Shown here: positions 50,650-59,133 of the stretch, in pieces
Layout: each line of letters opens with the position of its first letter
Numbering within the stretch: position 1 is the first letter of the stretch
Notes under the pieces: model-generated
The model's input: the letters and a program-made list of their open reading frames with translations, nothing else
Databases searched by the model: none
Told to the model about the DNA's origin: nothing
From: Methylobacter sp.
GTDB lineage: Bacteria; Pseudomonadota; Gammaproteobacteria; Methylococcales; Methylomonadaceae
Length of the DNA stretch: 64,000 bases
Assembly: GCA_024636505.1 (NCBI GenBank)
Contig: JAGXGY010000027.1
Coordinates: 1 to 64,000 of the forward strand
Reading direction: 5' to 3'
Program-made: the position numbers and the translations under genes

Positions 50650-50833
50650 CAACATAGGGCACAAAGGCGACCAGCGCAATAAACGGCATGGCGATAGCGG
50701 CGGCTATTAAGGCCGCCCAGGCTGGGGTTTGCTCCTGCATGGCGGCAATGAAGAAGCCGACAAAGCTGAGCGTCATAATCAAGTGCGGGTGATACGGCCA
50801 GTTAATAATGCGGTCGAAAATGGATGTTGGCAT
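50582..50833 (-). CDS. Antisense small membrane protein between chaperone and tape measure
   Basis: An 83-residue product, MPTSIFDRIINWPYHPHLIM..., with hydrophobic segments at about 18-33 and 39-72. GAGGG lies before the ATG. The first 60 residues lie in DNA free of other genes; the last 22 codons are antisense to E'. It opposes the tail operon. It could be a real lysogenic (moron-like) gene. Confidence 0.5.
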   Translation of the reverse strand: MPTSIFDRIINWPYHPHLIMTLSFVGFFIAAMQEQTPAWAALIAAAIAMPFIALVAFVPYVVIVALLSVLLSLPQAMRSARRH

Positions 50834-50854
50834 AAAACCCTCAAAAGGATACTC

Positions 50855-50880
50855 GTTCCCACGCTCCCGCGTGGGAATGC
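50855..50880. repeat. REP-type GTTCCCACGC palindrome
   Basis: GTTCCCACGC-tccc-GCGTGGGAAtgc, the same family as at 41145. It lies 37 bp before the tape measure gene start. Confidence 0.75.
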
Positions 50881-50916
50881 ATACGGAACCCGAAAAATAC
50901 AGGATCAGTATAGATC

Positions 50917-53214
50917 ATGGCTAACAATATATCACTGGGCATTGTCATCGGTGCGGCGCTATCGAGCACTGTGGGCCGCGCTTTCCAGTCGCTGGACCAG
51001 CGCGCAACCGGTCTGGGCCGAAGCCTCCAGCAGGTGCGCCTGGGGCGTGCGGCCGGGGCTGATGTGGCCCGGTACCGGACGCAACTGGAAACCTTGCGCG
51101 CGACTCAGCAGCAATTTGGCGCCAGTAATACCCATTTATGGGGACAGATTGCGCGTACCGAACGCTCGTTACGCGATGCCGAGCGAGCGGCGGAACGTTA
51201 CGGCCTCGATGTCGGCAACATTACCCGCGAAAACCGTCGGCTGTTACAGTCGGAACAGGCTATCGCGCGGCAATTGCAGCGCACTAATCAACTGCGGTCT
51301 AACCGCGACCAGCGGGCTAATTTAGGCGGGCAGATCGTCGGCACTATCGGCATGGCGTATGCAGCGGCGCTGCCGGTCAAAAAAGCCATTGAATTCGAGT
51401 CGGTGATGGCTGACGTGCGCAAAGTCGTCGACATGACTGATGCCGAATTTAAGGCGATGAGCAAGTCCATTCTGGATATGTCGGCGACCATGCCGATGGC
51501 CGCCAGCGGCATTGGTGCGATTATGTCCGCCGCCGGGCAATCAGGCATCGCTAAGTCTGAGCTGTTGGATTTTGCCAAAGCAGCGGTACAGATGGGGGTT
51601 GCGTTCGATTTGACCGGCGACCAGGCCGGGCAAATGATGGCTAACTGGCGCGCGGGTATGAATTTGTCGCAGGCCGAAACGGTGGCGCTGGCCGATGCGG
51701 TCAACCATTTATCCAACAATATGAACGCCACCGCTCCGGCCATTGGCGAAGTGGTACAGCGGCAGGGGGCAGTGGCCAGAGCCGCCGGATTAAGCGCGGT
51801 GCAAACAGCGGCCTTGAGTGCGGCCTTGCTCAGCTCGGGCGCCGCGCCGGAAATTGCGGCAACGGCGTTAAAGAATCTGACCAATGCGCTGACCAAGGGC
51901 GGATCGGCCACTAAGTCGCAGATTGCGGTGTTTAAGCAACTGGGCTTTGATTCCACAGCGGTTGCTGCGTCGATGCAAAAAGACGCGGCGGGAACGATTA
52001 AAAACGTATTCGAGGCGCTGGCGAAAGCGCCAAAAGAGATACAAGGCTCGTTGGTCGGCGGCCTGTTCGGCGAGGAAGCCAAGGGCGCGATTTCGCCACT
52101 GCTGGCGAATATGGGCAATCTGACAAAAGCGTTTGCAGAAACCGCCGATGCGGGGAAGTTTTCCGGGTCGATGCTGGCAGAGTACGAGGTTCGATCAAAG
52201 ACGACGGCGAATAGCTTGGAGCTGCTAAGCGGCAAGACTACGCGGCTGGCGATCAATATCGGCAGTCTGCTGTTGCCTGCGCTGAATACTGTCGTCGGCG
52301 CATTGGGCGGCGGCATCGGCGCGGTGACGGGGCTGGCGGAGAAATTCCCGCTATTGACGCAGGTGATCGTGGGCGCGGCAGTCGGCCTGGTGGCGCTAAA
52401 GGTGGTAACACTGGCCGGTGGCTTTGCGATGACCATTCTTTCTGACGGCCTGGTTATCGCCGGCGGCATTATGGATTTTTTCCGGCTGTCAACGATGCGG
52501 GCTAATGCCGCGCTGGTTTGGCAAAAGGCCGTTGCGCTGGGCACGGCTATCCAGCAAAAGGCGCTGGCGATTTCGACCGGCGTGGTCACGGCGGCGCAGT
52601 GGCTGTGGAATGCGGCTGTGTCTGCCAGTTCTATCGGTCGCGTGGCCATTGGCATTGCGGCGATGGCCGTTGCCCAAAAAGCCACGGCCGTCTGGACCGG
52701 GGTAGTCACCGCCGCCCAATGGCTGTGGAATGCCGCACTGTCGGCAAACCCGATCGGCCTAGTGGTTATCGGCATTACTGCCTTTGGAGCGCTGGCCTAT
52801 ACGGTCTATAAAAACTGGGAACCGATCATGAACTGGTTCCAGGAGAAGTTCGCTTGGCTGTCAGGTGCGGTGGATTGGGTAAAAGGCATTGGCGGCGTGA
52901 TCGGCGGTGCTGTGTCTGCCGTGGGGGGGGCTATAGGATTGACGTCTGCGCCCAATCCGGTCATTGGCAGCGCTGCGCTGTCGAAATCAACAAAGGGATC
53001 TGAAGTGCTGGCCAAGGCCTTGGCCCCGCCCGTGTCGGCTGCTCCTGCGGCCAACCCGGCAACCAGTCCACGAGTGACGCCAGTGGGCAATCAAACCAAT
53101 ACTTTCCATATTACCCAGCTGCCCGGCGAAGATCAAAAGGGCCTGGCAGATCGCGTCGCCGCAACCTTAAGACGCCAACAACAAGCCGACCAACGCAGGG
53201 CCCTATATGACTAA
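50917..53214 (+). CDS. Tail tape measure protein of the contractile tail (P2 T-like)
   Basis: A 765-residue protein. N-terminal coiled part, then the tape-measure core (FESVMADVRKVVDMTDAEFK, SAAGQSGIAKSELLDFAKAA, LLSSGAAPEIAATALKNLTN). Several hydrophobic segments lie between 440 and 640, where the unit GVVTAAQWLWNAAxSAxxIG occurs twice. It sets tail length and is ejected with DNA. Confidence 0.9.
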   Translation: MANNISLGIVIGAALSSTVGRAFQSLDQRATGLGRSLQQVRLGRAAGADVARYRTQLETLRATQQQFGASNTHLWGQIARTERSLRDAERAAERYGLDVGNITRENRRLLQSEQAIARQLQRTNQLRSNRDQRANLGGQIVGTIGMAYAAALPVKKAIEFESVMADVRKVVDMTDAEFKAMSKSILDMSATMPMAASGIGAIMSAAGQSGIAKSELLDFAKAAVQMGVAFDLTGDQAGQMMANWRAGMNLSQAETVALADAVNHLSNNMNATAPAIGEVVQRQGAVARAAGLSAVQTAALSAALLSSGAAPEIAATALKNLTNALTKGGSATKSQIAVFKQLGFDSTAVAASMQKDAAGTIKNVFEALAKAPKEIQGSLVGGLFGEEAKGAISPLLANMGNLTKAFAETADAGKFSGSMLAEYEVRSKTTANSLELLSGKTTRLAINIGSLLLPALNTVVGALGGGIGAVTGLAEKFPLLTQVIVGAAVGLVALKVVTLAGGFAMTILSDGLVIAGGIMDFFRLSTMRANAALVWQKAVALGTAIQQKALAISTGVVTAAQWLWNAAVSASSIGRVAIGIAAMAVAQKATAVWTGVVTAAQWLWNAALSANPIGLVVIGITAFGALAYTVYKNWEPIMNWFQEKFAWLSGAVDWVKGIGGVIGGAVSAVGGAIGLTSAPNPVIGSAALSKSTKGSEVLAKALAPPVSAAPAANPATSPRVTPVGNQTNTFHITQLPGEDQKGLADRVAATLRRQQQADQRRALYD

Positions 53215-53596
53215 TGTAATGATGCGCCTGGGAGCGTTTAACTTTTCGATCAGCACCGCCGCTTATCAGGCATTCAGTCGCTCGACCGCCTACCGTTGGC
53301 AAGCCGTCGAGCGCTATGGCAGACTGCCGGCGCAACAATACACCGGCCCAGGTGAAGATTCGATCACGCTGTCCGGAGAAATCTATCCCGATTATTCCGG
53401 TGGCCTGCATCAGATCGATGGCATGCGTACTGAAGCAGCAAAAGGTCTGCCGCTGTTGCTGGTCGACGGCAATGGCTATGTATGGAAAAAGTGGGTGATC
53501 CAGACAATTGATGATGCCCAAGAGATTTTTTTAGCCAATGGCACGCCGCGTAAAATGTTCTTCACGCTGAAAATAACCCAATACGGGGAGGACTGA
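53207..53596 (+). CDS. U: Tail protein, P2 U-like
   Basis: A 129-residue protein: MRLGAFNFSISTAAYQAFSR, TLSGEIYPDYSGGLHQIDGM, PRKMFFTLKITQYGED. P2 U acts at the tube-baseplate junction. Overlaps the tape measure gene by 8 bp. Confidence 0.9.
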   Translation: MTNVMMRLGAFNFSISTAAYQAFSRSTAYRWQAVERYGRLPAQQYTGPGEDSITLSGEIYPDYSGGLHQIDGMRTEAAKGLPLLLVDGNGYVWKKWVIQTIDDAQEIFLANGTPRKMFFTLKITQYGED

Positions 53597-53802
53597 TGGC
53601 GCAATATCGCACTAAAACCGGCGACATGATTGATGCTATTTGCCATAAATACTATGGACGGCAGTCTGGTGTGGTTGAACGGGTCTATGAGGCTAACCGG
53701 GGATTAGCGGATTACGGCACGCTATTACCGTCTGGTCTGGTGATTGAGCTGCCCGATATACCGGCCATTGAAGCCGTTAACACTATAAAGTTGTGGGATT
53801 GA
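53596..53802 (+). CDS. X: Tail protein, P2 X-like (LysM-type)
   Basis: A 68-residue protein: YRTKTGDMIDAICHKYYGRQ, VVERVYEANRGLADYGTLLP, GLVIELPDIP. Typical LysM-like X protein. One-base overlap with U. Confidence 0.9.
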   Translation: MAQYRTKTGDMIDAICHKYYGRQSGVVERVYEANRGLADYGTLLPSGLVIELPDIPAIEAVNTIKLWD

Positions 53803-53803
53803 T

Positions 53804-54775
53804 ATGAGGCCGTTATGTAAAGTGCTGGCCGATAATGTCGATATTACCGACGTGCTTAACCGGCGCCTGATTAGCATTAAAACAACGGATGAAGCGGGCA
53901 TCAAATCCGATACCTGCACGATTGATCTGGATGATCGAGACGGCGTGATAGAGCTGCCCAGGCGCGGCGTCAAGTTGTCAGTCTGGCTCGGCTACGAGCA
54001 AACAGGCTTGGTCAAGATCGGCATTTACACCGTTGACGAGGTGTCGATGTCCGGATTTCCCGAGGTTATCAGCATCAACGCCAAGGCGGCGGACATGCGC
54101 GGGGATCTGAAAGCGCCCAAAACCCGATACTTTGACAACATGACTCTGGGCGCACTGGTAGAAACCATCGCCGGTGCAAATAGCCTGATCGGGAAAACGT
54201 CCGCCGCGCTGGCATCGGTGTTGCTTGGCCATGTCGACCAGACCCAGGAGTCTGATTTAAATCTGTTAACCCGACTGGCTAAAAAATACGGCGGCGTGGC
54301 GAAAGTGACCAACGATCATTTGATTGTCGCCAAAGCCGGGGAATCAAAAAGCGTTTCCGGCGCCAGTTTGGACACTATCCTTATTGATAAACGCCAGGTG
54401 TCCAGCTATCACGCCAGCATCACGGAGAGAGGCAGTTATGCAGCGGTAACGGCCAGTTATCACGATAAGCTGACAGCGCAGGATGTCGCCATCAGCACCA
54501 GCGAAGACAAGCCCGCATTTGTGTTGCGCCATACCTACGATACCCGGCAGCAAGCTCTTGAAGCCGCGCAGGCTAAAAAGGCCGCGCTGGACCAAGGAAC
54601 GGCGACGGTTGATGTCAGTCTATCGATCGGCAACGGTAATCTGTTTGCGGAATCGCCGTTACTATTGACGGGATTTAGATCCGGCATTAGCGGCGTTGGC
54701 TGGACCGCTACCCGCGTTGAGCATTCGTTTAGCAGTGCCGGGTTTATTACGACCGTTAATGGGGAGATTAAGTGA
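53804..54775 (+). CDS. D: Baseplate hub/late control protein, P2 D-like
   Basis: A 323-residue protein: DRDGVIELPRRGVKLSVWLG, LNLLTRLAKKYGGVAKVTND, and a C-terminal GISGVGWTATRVEHSFSSAG. Forms the hub between tube and spike. It is the last gene of the contractile tail module; directly after it the second head module begins. Confidence 0.9.
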   Translation: MRPLCKVLADNVDITDVLNRRLISIKTTDEAGIKSDTCTIDLDDRDGVIELPRRGVKLSVWLGYEQTGLVKIGIYTVDEVSMSGFPEVISINAKAADMRGDLKAPKTRYFDNMTLGALVETIAGANSLIGKTSAALASVLLGHVDQTQESDLNLLTRLAKKYGGVAKVTNDHLIVAKAGESKSVSGASLDTILIDKRQVSSYHASITERGSYAAVTASYHDKLTAQDVAISTSEDKPAFVLRHTYDTRQQALEAAQAKKAALDQGTATVDVSLSIGNGNLFAESPLLLTGFRSGISGVGWTATRVEHSFSSAGFITTVNGEIK

Positions 54776-54780
54776 CGTTA

Positions 54781-54820
54781 TTGACATCCTCACCGACATA
54801 AAGAGAAGGGGATTTACGCT
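54781..54820 (+). mobile_element. IS200/IS605-type end palindrome at the module junction
   Basis: TTGACATCCTCACCGACATA, then AAGAGAAGGGGATTTACGC (same line-up as the reverse complement of the 112-139 end). No transposase is attached. A further hairpin TCCCG-TTAAATTG-CGGGA follows (54826-54843). It marks the joint between gene D and the truncated protease. Confidence 0.65.
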
Positions 54821-54867
54821 ATTTCCCGTTAAATTGCGGGATATTCGGTGGTTTCCCCGTTAATTAG

Positions 54868-55950
54868 TGCGCCAAATATCGCGCAAAACTACGCCAAATA
54901 TCGCGCGGCGTTACATTATTCCCAGCCGGAACGTTTGATGCGCTGCGCGGCGCATTACGCGGCAAAGGCCCTTGGCGGCTGGATGCCGAATCGGCAAAAC
55001 GATTAATCAGTGTCGTCTCGCAACGTACAAACGACATTGTCGTCGATTATGAACACCAATCGATTTTAACGACTCAAAACGGCAAACCTGTTGTAGCCGC
55101 TGGCTGGATTGGTCCGCAAACGTTGGAATGGCGAGAGCCGCCCGCTGCGCATCCTGGTCTATTTGCCATCAGTCCGAAATGGACTGCTGCCGCATCGGCG
55201 CATATTGCCGCTGATGAAATCCGCTATGTCTCCCCGGTATTTAGCTATGACGCCAAAACCGGCGAGGTGCTGGATATCCTGAATGTCGCTTTAACCAATA
55301 ACCCCGCGATTGATGGCATGCAGGCTGTATCTGTTGCTGCCGCCAGTTTTTTGGCATCCACCTCTTTAATCAACCCACAGGAGTCCGCTATGGATGAACT
55401 GCTCGAACGATTGCGCTATCTGCTCAATCTGCCACTCACGTCCACTGCCGAGGAAATCTCAGCCGAATTGGATAAATTAAAAACCATGATTGCCGGGGCC
55501 GACGGCGCAACGGCGGGCTTGTCGGCATTGTTAACAAGCAAAGCGGATGAGATTGCGGCATTGTCGGCTCAGGTCGGCGCAGCGGTTGACTTAACTCACT
55601 ATGCGCCCATCGGCGTGGTTAAAGAGTTGCAAGATCAGGTAGCGGCTTTATCCGGCAATGCGGCTGAAGATCGTGTTGCCAAGCTGATCAACCAAGGCAA
55701 ATCTGATGGACGGATTATCGGGGAACAGCTGGAAAGCTATTTGACCAATCTGGGTAAGCAGGATTTTGCGGCGCTATCCGGTTATTTAGATTCCGCGCAA
55801 CCGATTGCGGCACTCTCGGGTATGCAAACCGGCGGCAAAGCGCCTGAGTTTGATACAGGCGGCAACGATTTAACGGCCGATGAGCTGGCAGTTTGCAGCG
55901 GCCTCGGCATTGATCCACTCGAATTCAAAAAAACCAAAGGAGATAAATAA
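54868..55950 (+). pseudogene. N-terminally truncated head protease/scaffold (second Mu I-like copy)
   Basis: The frame is open from just after a TAG at 54865 but has no proper start. It reads RGVTLFPAGTFDALRG, SQRTNDIVVDYEHQSI, then YVSPVFSYDAKTGEVL and a helical scaffold half ending GIDPLEFKKTKGDK. Compared with 35539, the first 25 or so residues are lost at the IS-end junction. A TTG at 55123 could still start the C-terminal scaffold part. A 15-bp direct repeat (CGCCAAATATCGCGC) lies at 54870-54906. Confidence 0.75.
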
Positions 55951-56342
55951 TGGGTGCATTAGTTAAAGACCGGAACACCCCGGCCCGTAACGGCGACCAG
56001 TTCGTTTACGGCGTCGCGGGATCAACCAAAATTTATGCGGGCTCATTAGTTTGCGTAAACGCCTCAGGATTTGCGGTACCGGGTTCGGTGGCGACCACAT
56101 TGAAAGCGGTCGGCCGCGCCGATGAACAAGTCGACAACACGGCCGTCACCGACGGCGCAAAAACAATCGCCGTCCGCAAAGGCGTTTTTAACTTCGCCAA
56201 TGCCGGCGACGTGACCATCGCGCACCTGGAAACAAATATCTACATCAATGACGATCAGACCGTTTCGTCAGTATCCACCGGAAAATCGGTGGCCGGAAAA
56301 TGCGTCGCAGTCGATTCTGACGGCGTTTGGATTGAAATTTAA
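55950..56342 (+). CDS. Capsid decoration (cement) protein, second module
   Basis: A 130-residue homologue of the gene at 36811: KDRNTPARNGDQFVYGVAGS, YAGSLVCVNASGFAVPG, AVRKGVFNFANAGDV, IYINDDQTVSSV, GVWIEI at the end. One-base overlap with the protease frame. Confidence 0.78.
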   Translation: MGALVKDRNTPARNGDQFVYGVAGSTKIYAGSLVCVNASGFAVPGSVATTLKAVGRADEQVDNTAVTDGAKTIAVRKGVFNFANAGDVTIAHLETNIYINDDQTVSSVSTGKSVAGKCVAVDSDGVWIEI

Positions 56343-56352
56343 GGAACCCTTT

Positions 56353-57399
56353 ATGAAAAAAACAAACGTATTCGCCAGTCTCTTGATGACCCTGGCATTC
56401 ATCGGCACGGCGGCATTTGCATTCAGCGGCACCGTTTTGGCCGCCCCGGCCATGCCCTCGCCGGACGGGGTTATCTCGTTGGTATTCGGCGGCATACTGG
56501 TCAATGCATCGGCGATTAATAGCATTTTTACCGGACTAAAAACGGTCTTTAATAATGCATTAAAAGCGCAGCCGGGCAATTGGCAGGCTACGGCCATGGA
56601 GGTTCCAAGCTCCGGGGCCAGCGAAGATTACGCCTGGCTAAGCCGCTTTCCGATGATGCGAAAATGGGTGGGGGAAAAATTTGTTAAATCGCTGGAGGCC
56701 GGAAAATATACCAAGGTCAACGAGGATTGGGAAACCACGATTGCCGTTAAACGCAATGATATAGAGGACGATAGGCTCGGCATCTATAACACCCAGGCGC
56801 AGATGGCAGGCGATAGCGCCAGCGAATTGAACGATATTATTGTCGATGGTCTAAAAAACGGCGCATTTGCCAATACGGGTATCGATGGGCAATATTTTTA
56901 TGACACCGATCATGAAGTTAAGGGCGCCTCGGTATCGAATAAATTAACGACGGTGCTGAGCTCCGCTACCCCGACAGCGGCAGCGGCCGGTTATGGCGCC
57001 GCCAGGATGGCGGTGATGAAGTTTACCGATGAGGAGGGTATGCCGCTCAGACTGGTACCCGACACGTTAGAGGTTCCTCCGGCACTGGAAGCCATCGCCA
57101 AAAAGTTGCTGGAAGCCGACAAGCTGGATGACAATAGCCCGAATCCCTACAAAGGCACGGCTAAGCTGCTGCTAAATCCGGCGCTGACTTCCGATACTGT
57201 CTGGTTTCTGCATGTGACAACTAAGGCGGTTAAGCCATTTATCGTACAAATGCGTAAGAAACCGGTCTTTGTTTCGCAAACATCATCGGAAAATGATGAC
57301 GTGTTTATGAAGGCGGAATTTAAATTCGGCGCAGAGGCTCGGGCAACCGGGGTTTACGGTTTCTGGCAGTTATCTGTCGGCAGCACCGGTGCGGGTTAA
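56353..57399 (+). CDS. Major head protein, Mu T-like, with an extra hydrophobic leader (second module)
   Basis: A 348-residue protein. From about residue 50 it aligns with the T-like protein at 37232 (INSIFTGLKTVFNNALKAQP, YAWLSRFPMMRKWVGEKFV, NEDWETTIAVKRNDIEDD, TGVYGFWQLSVGSTGAG). The first 50 residues are new: MKKTNVFASLLMTLAFIGTA, AFAFSGTVLAAPAMPSPDG, then VISLVFGGILVN. They read like a Sec signal peptide with an AxA-type end, or a membrane anchor. The ATG at 56353 has AAGGAACC upstream. An internal start near the usual N-terminus is not obvious. Confidence 0.85.
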   Translation: MKKTNVFASLLMTLAFIGTAAFAFSGTVLAAPAMPSPDGVISLVFGGILVNASAINSIFTGLKTVFNNALKAQPGNWQATAMEVPSSGASEDYAWLSRFPMMRKWVGEKFVKSLEAGKYTKVNEDWETTIAVKRNDIEDDRLGIYNTQAQMAGDSASELNDIIVDGLKNGAFANTGIDGQYFYDTDHEVKGASVSNKLTTVLSSATPTAAAAGYGAARMAVMKFTDEEGMPLRLVPDTLEVPPALEAIAKKLLEADKLDDNSPNPYKGTAKLLLNPALTSDTVWFLHVTTKAVKPFIVQMRKKPVFVSQTSSENDDVFMKAEFKFGAEARATGVYGFWQLSVGSTGAG

Positions 57400-57411
57400 T
57401 AGGGGATTGTC

Positions 57412-57690
57412 ATGACTGAATCAACAAAAACCGTCGCGGGCATCAGGGTAAGAACCGCGCAAGTCGGCTTTCGCCGGGGCGGTCGGGAATGGTCGGGTGT
57501 GACAGAAGTCGCGGCCAGCGAATTTACACAAGCGCAGCTCGAACAAATCTGCGCCGAGCCGCTGTTGGTGGTCGAGGATATCGAGATTGGGCAGGAGCCG
57601 GATGCAGTTAATGGATTGATGGATGATGCTGTAGGGGCGGATTCATCCGCCCAGGCAGCCGCCAAACCAGCCGGAAAGCCGACTAAATAA
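57412..57690 (+). CDS. HI1506-like small head protein (gp35), second module
   Basis: A 92-residue protein: IRVRTAQVGFRRGGREWSG, FTQAQLEQICAEPLLVVEDI. The C-terminal 25 residues include the translation of a REP-like palindrome at 57631. Longer than the copy at 38186 for this reason. TAATG overlap with gp36. Confidence 0.75.
   Translation: MTESTKTVAGIRVRTAQVGFRRGGREWSGVTEVAASEFTQAQLEQICAEPLLVVEDIEIGQEPDAVNGLMDDAVGADSSAQAAAKPAGKPTK
57631..57652. repeat. REP-like palindrome inside the gp35 coding sequence
   Basis: GTAGGGGCGGATtcATCCGCCC: arms GGGCGGAT/ATCCGCCC. It is translated in frame as VGADSSAQ. Repeats of this shape are common between genes in related genomes; within a gene this is unusual. 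Confidence 0.6.
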
Positions 57691-58094
57691 TGCCGTACTG
57701 CACCCAGCAAAACCTGATCGACCGGTTCGGTGCCGCCGAGTTGATACAGCGCACTGATCGCACCGGAACCGGTGCGATTGATACGGCGGTATTAAACGAG
57801 GCTATCGCCGATGCCGATGCGGAAATCGACGGCTACTTAACGGCATACCCATTGCCGTTAACGACGATCCCCGCTAATTTAGAGCGCATGGCCTGCGATA
57901 TCGCCCGTTATTATTTGTACGACGACGGGATGATCGAGCAGGTAAAAACGCGTTATGACAATGCGATCAGTTATCTAAAGCTGGTCGCCAAGGGCGTAAT
58001 CAGTATTGCGCCGGACGCCTCCGGAACGGTAGCCGCGCCCAGCAGCAATAGCGTTGAATTCCAATCCAACCGCTCGGTGTTCGGCCGGGAATAA
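57690..58094 (+). CDS. DUF1320 protein (Mu gp36), second module
   Basis: A 134-residue protein: YCTQQNLIDRFGAAELIQRT, DADAEIDGYLTAYPLPL, ERMACDIARYYLYDDGM. Homologue of 38381. The gene order then breaks at the 58.1-58.47 kb insertion. Confidence 0.88.
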   Translation: MPYCTQQNLIDRFGAAELIQRTDRTGTGAIDTAVLNEAIADADAEIDGYLTAYPLPLTTIPANLERMACDIARYYLYDDGMIEQVKTRYDNAISYLKLVAKGVISIAPDASGTVAAPSSNSVEFQSNRSVFGRE

Positions 58095-58108
58095 ATCTCT
58101 CTTTATGC

Positions 58109-58130
58109 ATCGGGCGCCACCGTGCCCGAT
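58109..58130 (+). terminator. Hairpin after gp36
   Basis: ATCGGGC/GCCCGAT around an 8-nt loop, 15 bp after the gp36 stop. T-poor on the 3' side, so only a possible terminator. Confidence 0.35.
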
Positions 58131-58469
58131 TGCTCTACCTCGCTCTATCTATCCTCTGTTGTATCCGCCCTTCCGAAGTCTTTCGGATACCTCCTCTCTT
58201 CATGCCTGGTTAAACTGGCCGCATGTTTCAATTCACATTCGACCTCATCTGCCAAATGACTTGTCTTACGACAATCCATCGACAGATAGAGGTCGGCGGA
58301 TTGCCTCGCGGTAAACGACGAGGTTACCTGAAAGGCTAACAATGCTAAAGCATCGTTGTCAACGTTGAACGAATCTCCCTGAAGGGAGCGGTTTCAAACC
58401 AACAAGGAAATTTGATGAAAATTTATCCTAATATTCCTCAAAACAACTTACCCCTACGCAGGCAGGCCG
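58131..58469 (+). other. Inserted, highly structured non-coding stretch between gp36 and the next tail gene
   Basis: No gene is expected here and none is convincing. From 58300 there are consecutive hairpins: CCTCG/CGAGG (58304-58323), ACAATGCT/AGCATCGTTGT (58339-58359) and CTCCC-TGAA-GGGAG (58375-58388). AAGGAAATTTG and a 20-residue frame (58415-58477, MKIYPNIPQNNLPLRRQAGA) follow, running into the gp37-like start. The MKIYxN start recalls reverse transcriptases of diversity-generating type, so this may be a leader left by a lost element; that is a guess. Confidence 0.4.
58171..58188 (+). promoter_or_regulatory. TTCCGAAG palindrome in the insertion
   Basis: TTCCGAA-gtc-TTTCGGAT with CCC before and ACC after, the same family as at 21994 and 32215. 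Here it stands between gp36 and the gp37-like gene. Confidence 0.45.
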
Positions 58470-58916
58470 GTGCTTAGTTATTTATCGGCATCCGGCTTGA
58501 TTATGCAACGCCTGGTTGATGAGCAGGTGGCTGATGATAAAAAAGTGCGTCCGGCGCCCTCGGCTGCATGGGCGATTGCGAACGCGTTGGATGCGTCGGT
58601 TAACGTTATTTTCTACGACGATTTACCGGATGAAAGTACCGGAGGCTCATCCCAGCGCGGTAAGGTGCAGAGTAGCCAGCAGCTGTGGTTGGTCATCGTC
58701 TCGGCACGGAATGTTGCCGATGCCGGGGTGCGATCCAGCCTGGATGCGGGCATTATTTTTTTGAATACCTTAGTCGCTTTGCAAGGTTACCGGCTGTCGG
58801 CGGAGCATGGCGAACTGCAGCGTAAGCGCTTGCCGTACCGCGCCATTTACGATAACGGGTTTGCCCATCTGCCCGCGTTATTTTCCACAAAAGTCATCAC
58901 TACCGGCAGCGCCTAG
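58470..58916 (+). CDS. Gp37/tail terminator-like protein, second module
   Basis: A 148-residue protein starting at GTG. LIMQRLVDEQVADDKKVRPA, SSQQLWLVIVSARNVADAGV, DNGFAHLPALFSTKVITT. Its place after gp36 and before the tube matches gp37-type tail-completion proteins; sequence similarity to 38800 is weak. No ribosome site is evident at the GTG; translation may depend on the short frame before it. Confidence 0.65.
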   Translation: MLSYLSASGLIMQRLVDEQVADDKKVRPAPSAAWAIANALDASVNVIFYDDLPDESTGGSSQRGKVQSSQQLWLVIVSARNVADAGVRSSLDAGIIFLNTLVALQGYRLSAEHGELQRKRLPYRAIYDNGFAHLPALFSTKVITTGSA

Positions 58917-58960
58917 CGCCGGTGAATTATTTACCTCCATTAATCGATAGGAGTCGCCCC

Positions 58961-59116
58961 ATGGCCGATTTACCCAAGAAAGCCAACAAGCCTAAACGTT
59001 GCCGGGCAGTGTTGAAAAAAGCCCACACCCACGCCGGTACCCAATACCCGCCCGGCGCTGAAATCGAAATCACCGAAACCCAAGCCAAAGTCTTAACCGA
59101 CCAAGGCGTTATTTAA
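58961..59116 (+). CDS. Small basic protein (gp38/DUF7210-like)
   Basis: A 51-residue protein: RCRAVLKKAHTHAGTQYPPG, EIEITETQAKVLTDQGVI. The start at 58961 has GATAGGAG upstream; the longer frame from 58922 lacks one. Such small proteins lie before tail tube or sheath genes in Mu-like phages. Confidence 0.7.
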   Translation: MADLPKKANKPKRCRAVLKKAHTHAGTQYPPGAEIEITETQAKVLTDQGVI

Positions 59117-59133
59117 TTTAAAGAGGAACGAAC

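Noticed and set aside
51288-52775. 495-codon minus-strand frame
   Set aside because: Exact shadow of the tape measure gene; low-complexity serine/alanine product, no ribosome site, no gap in the plus-strand gene.
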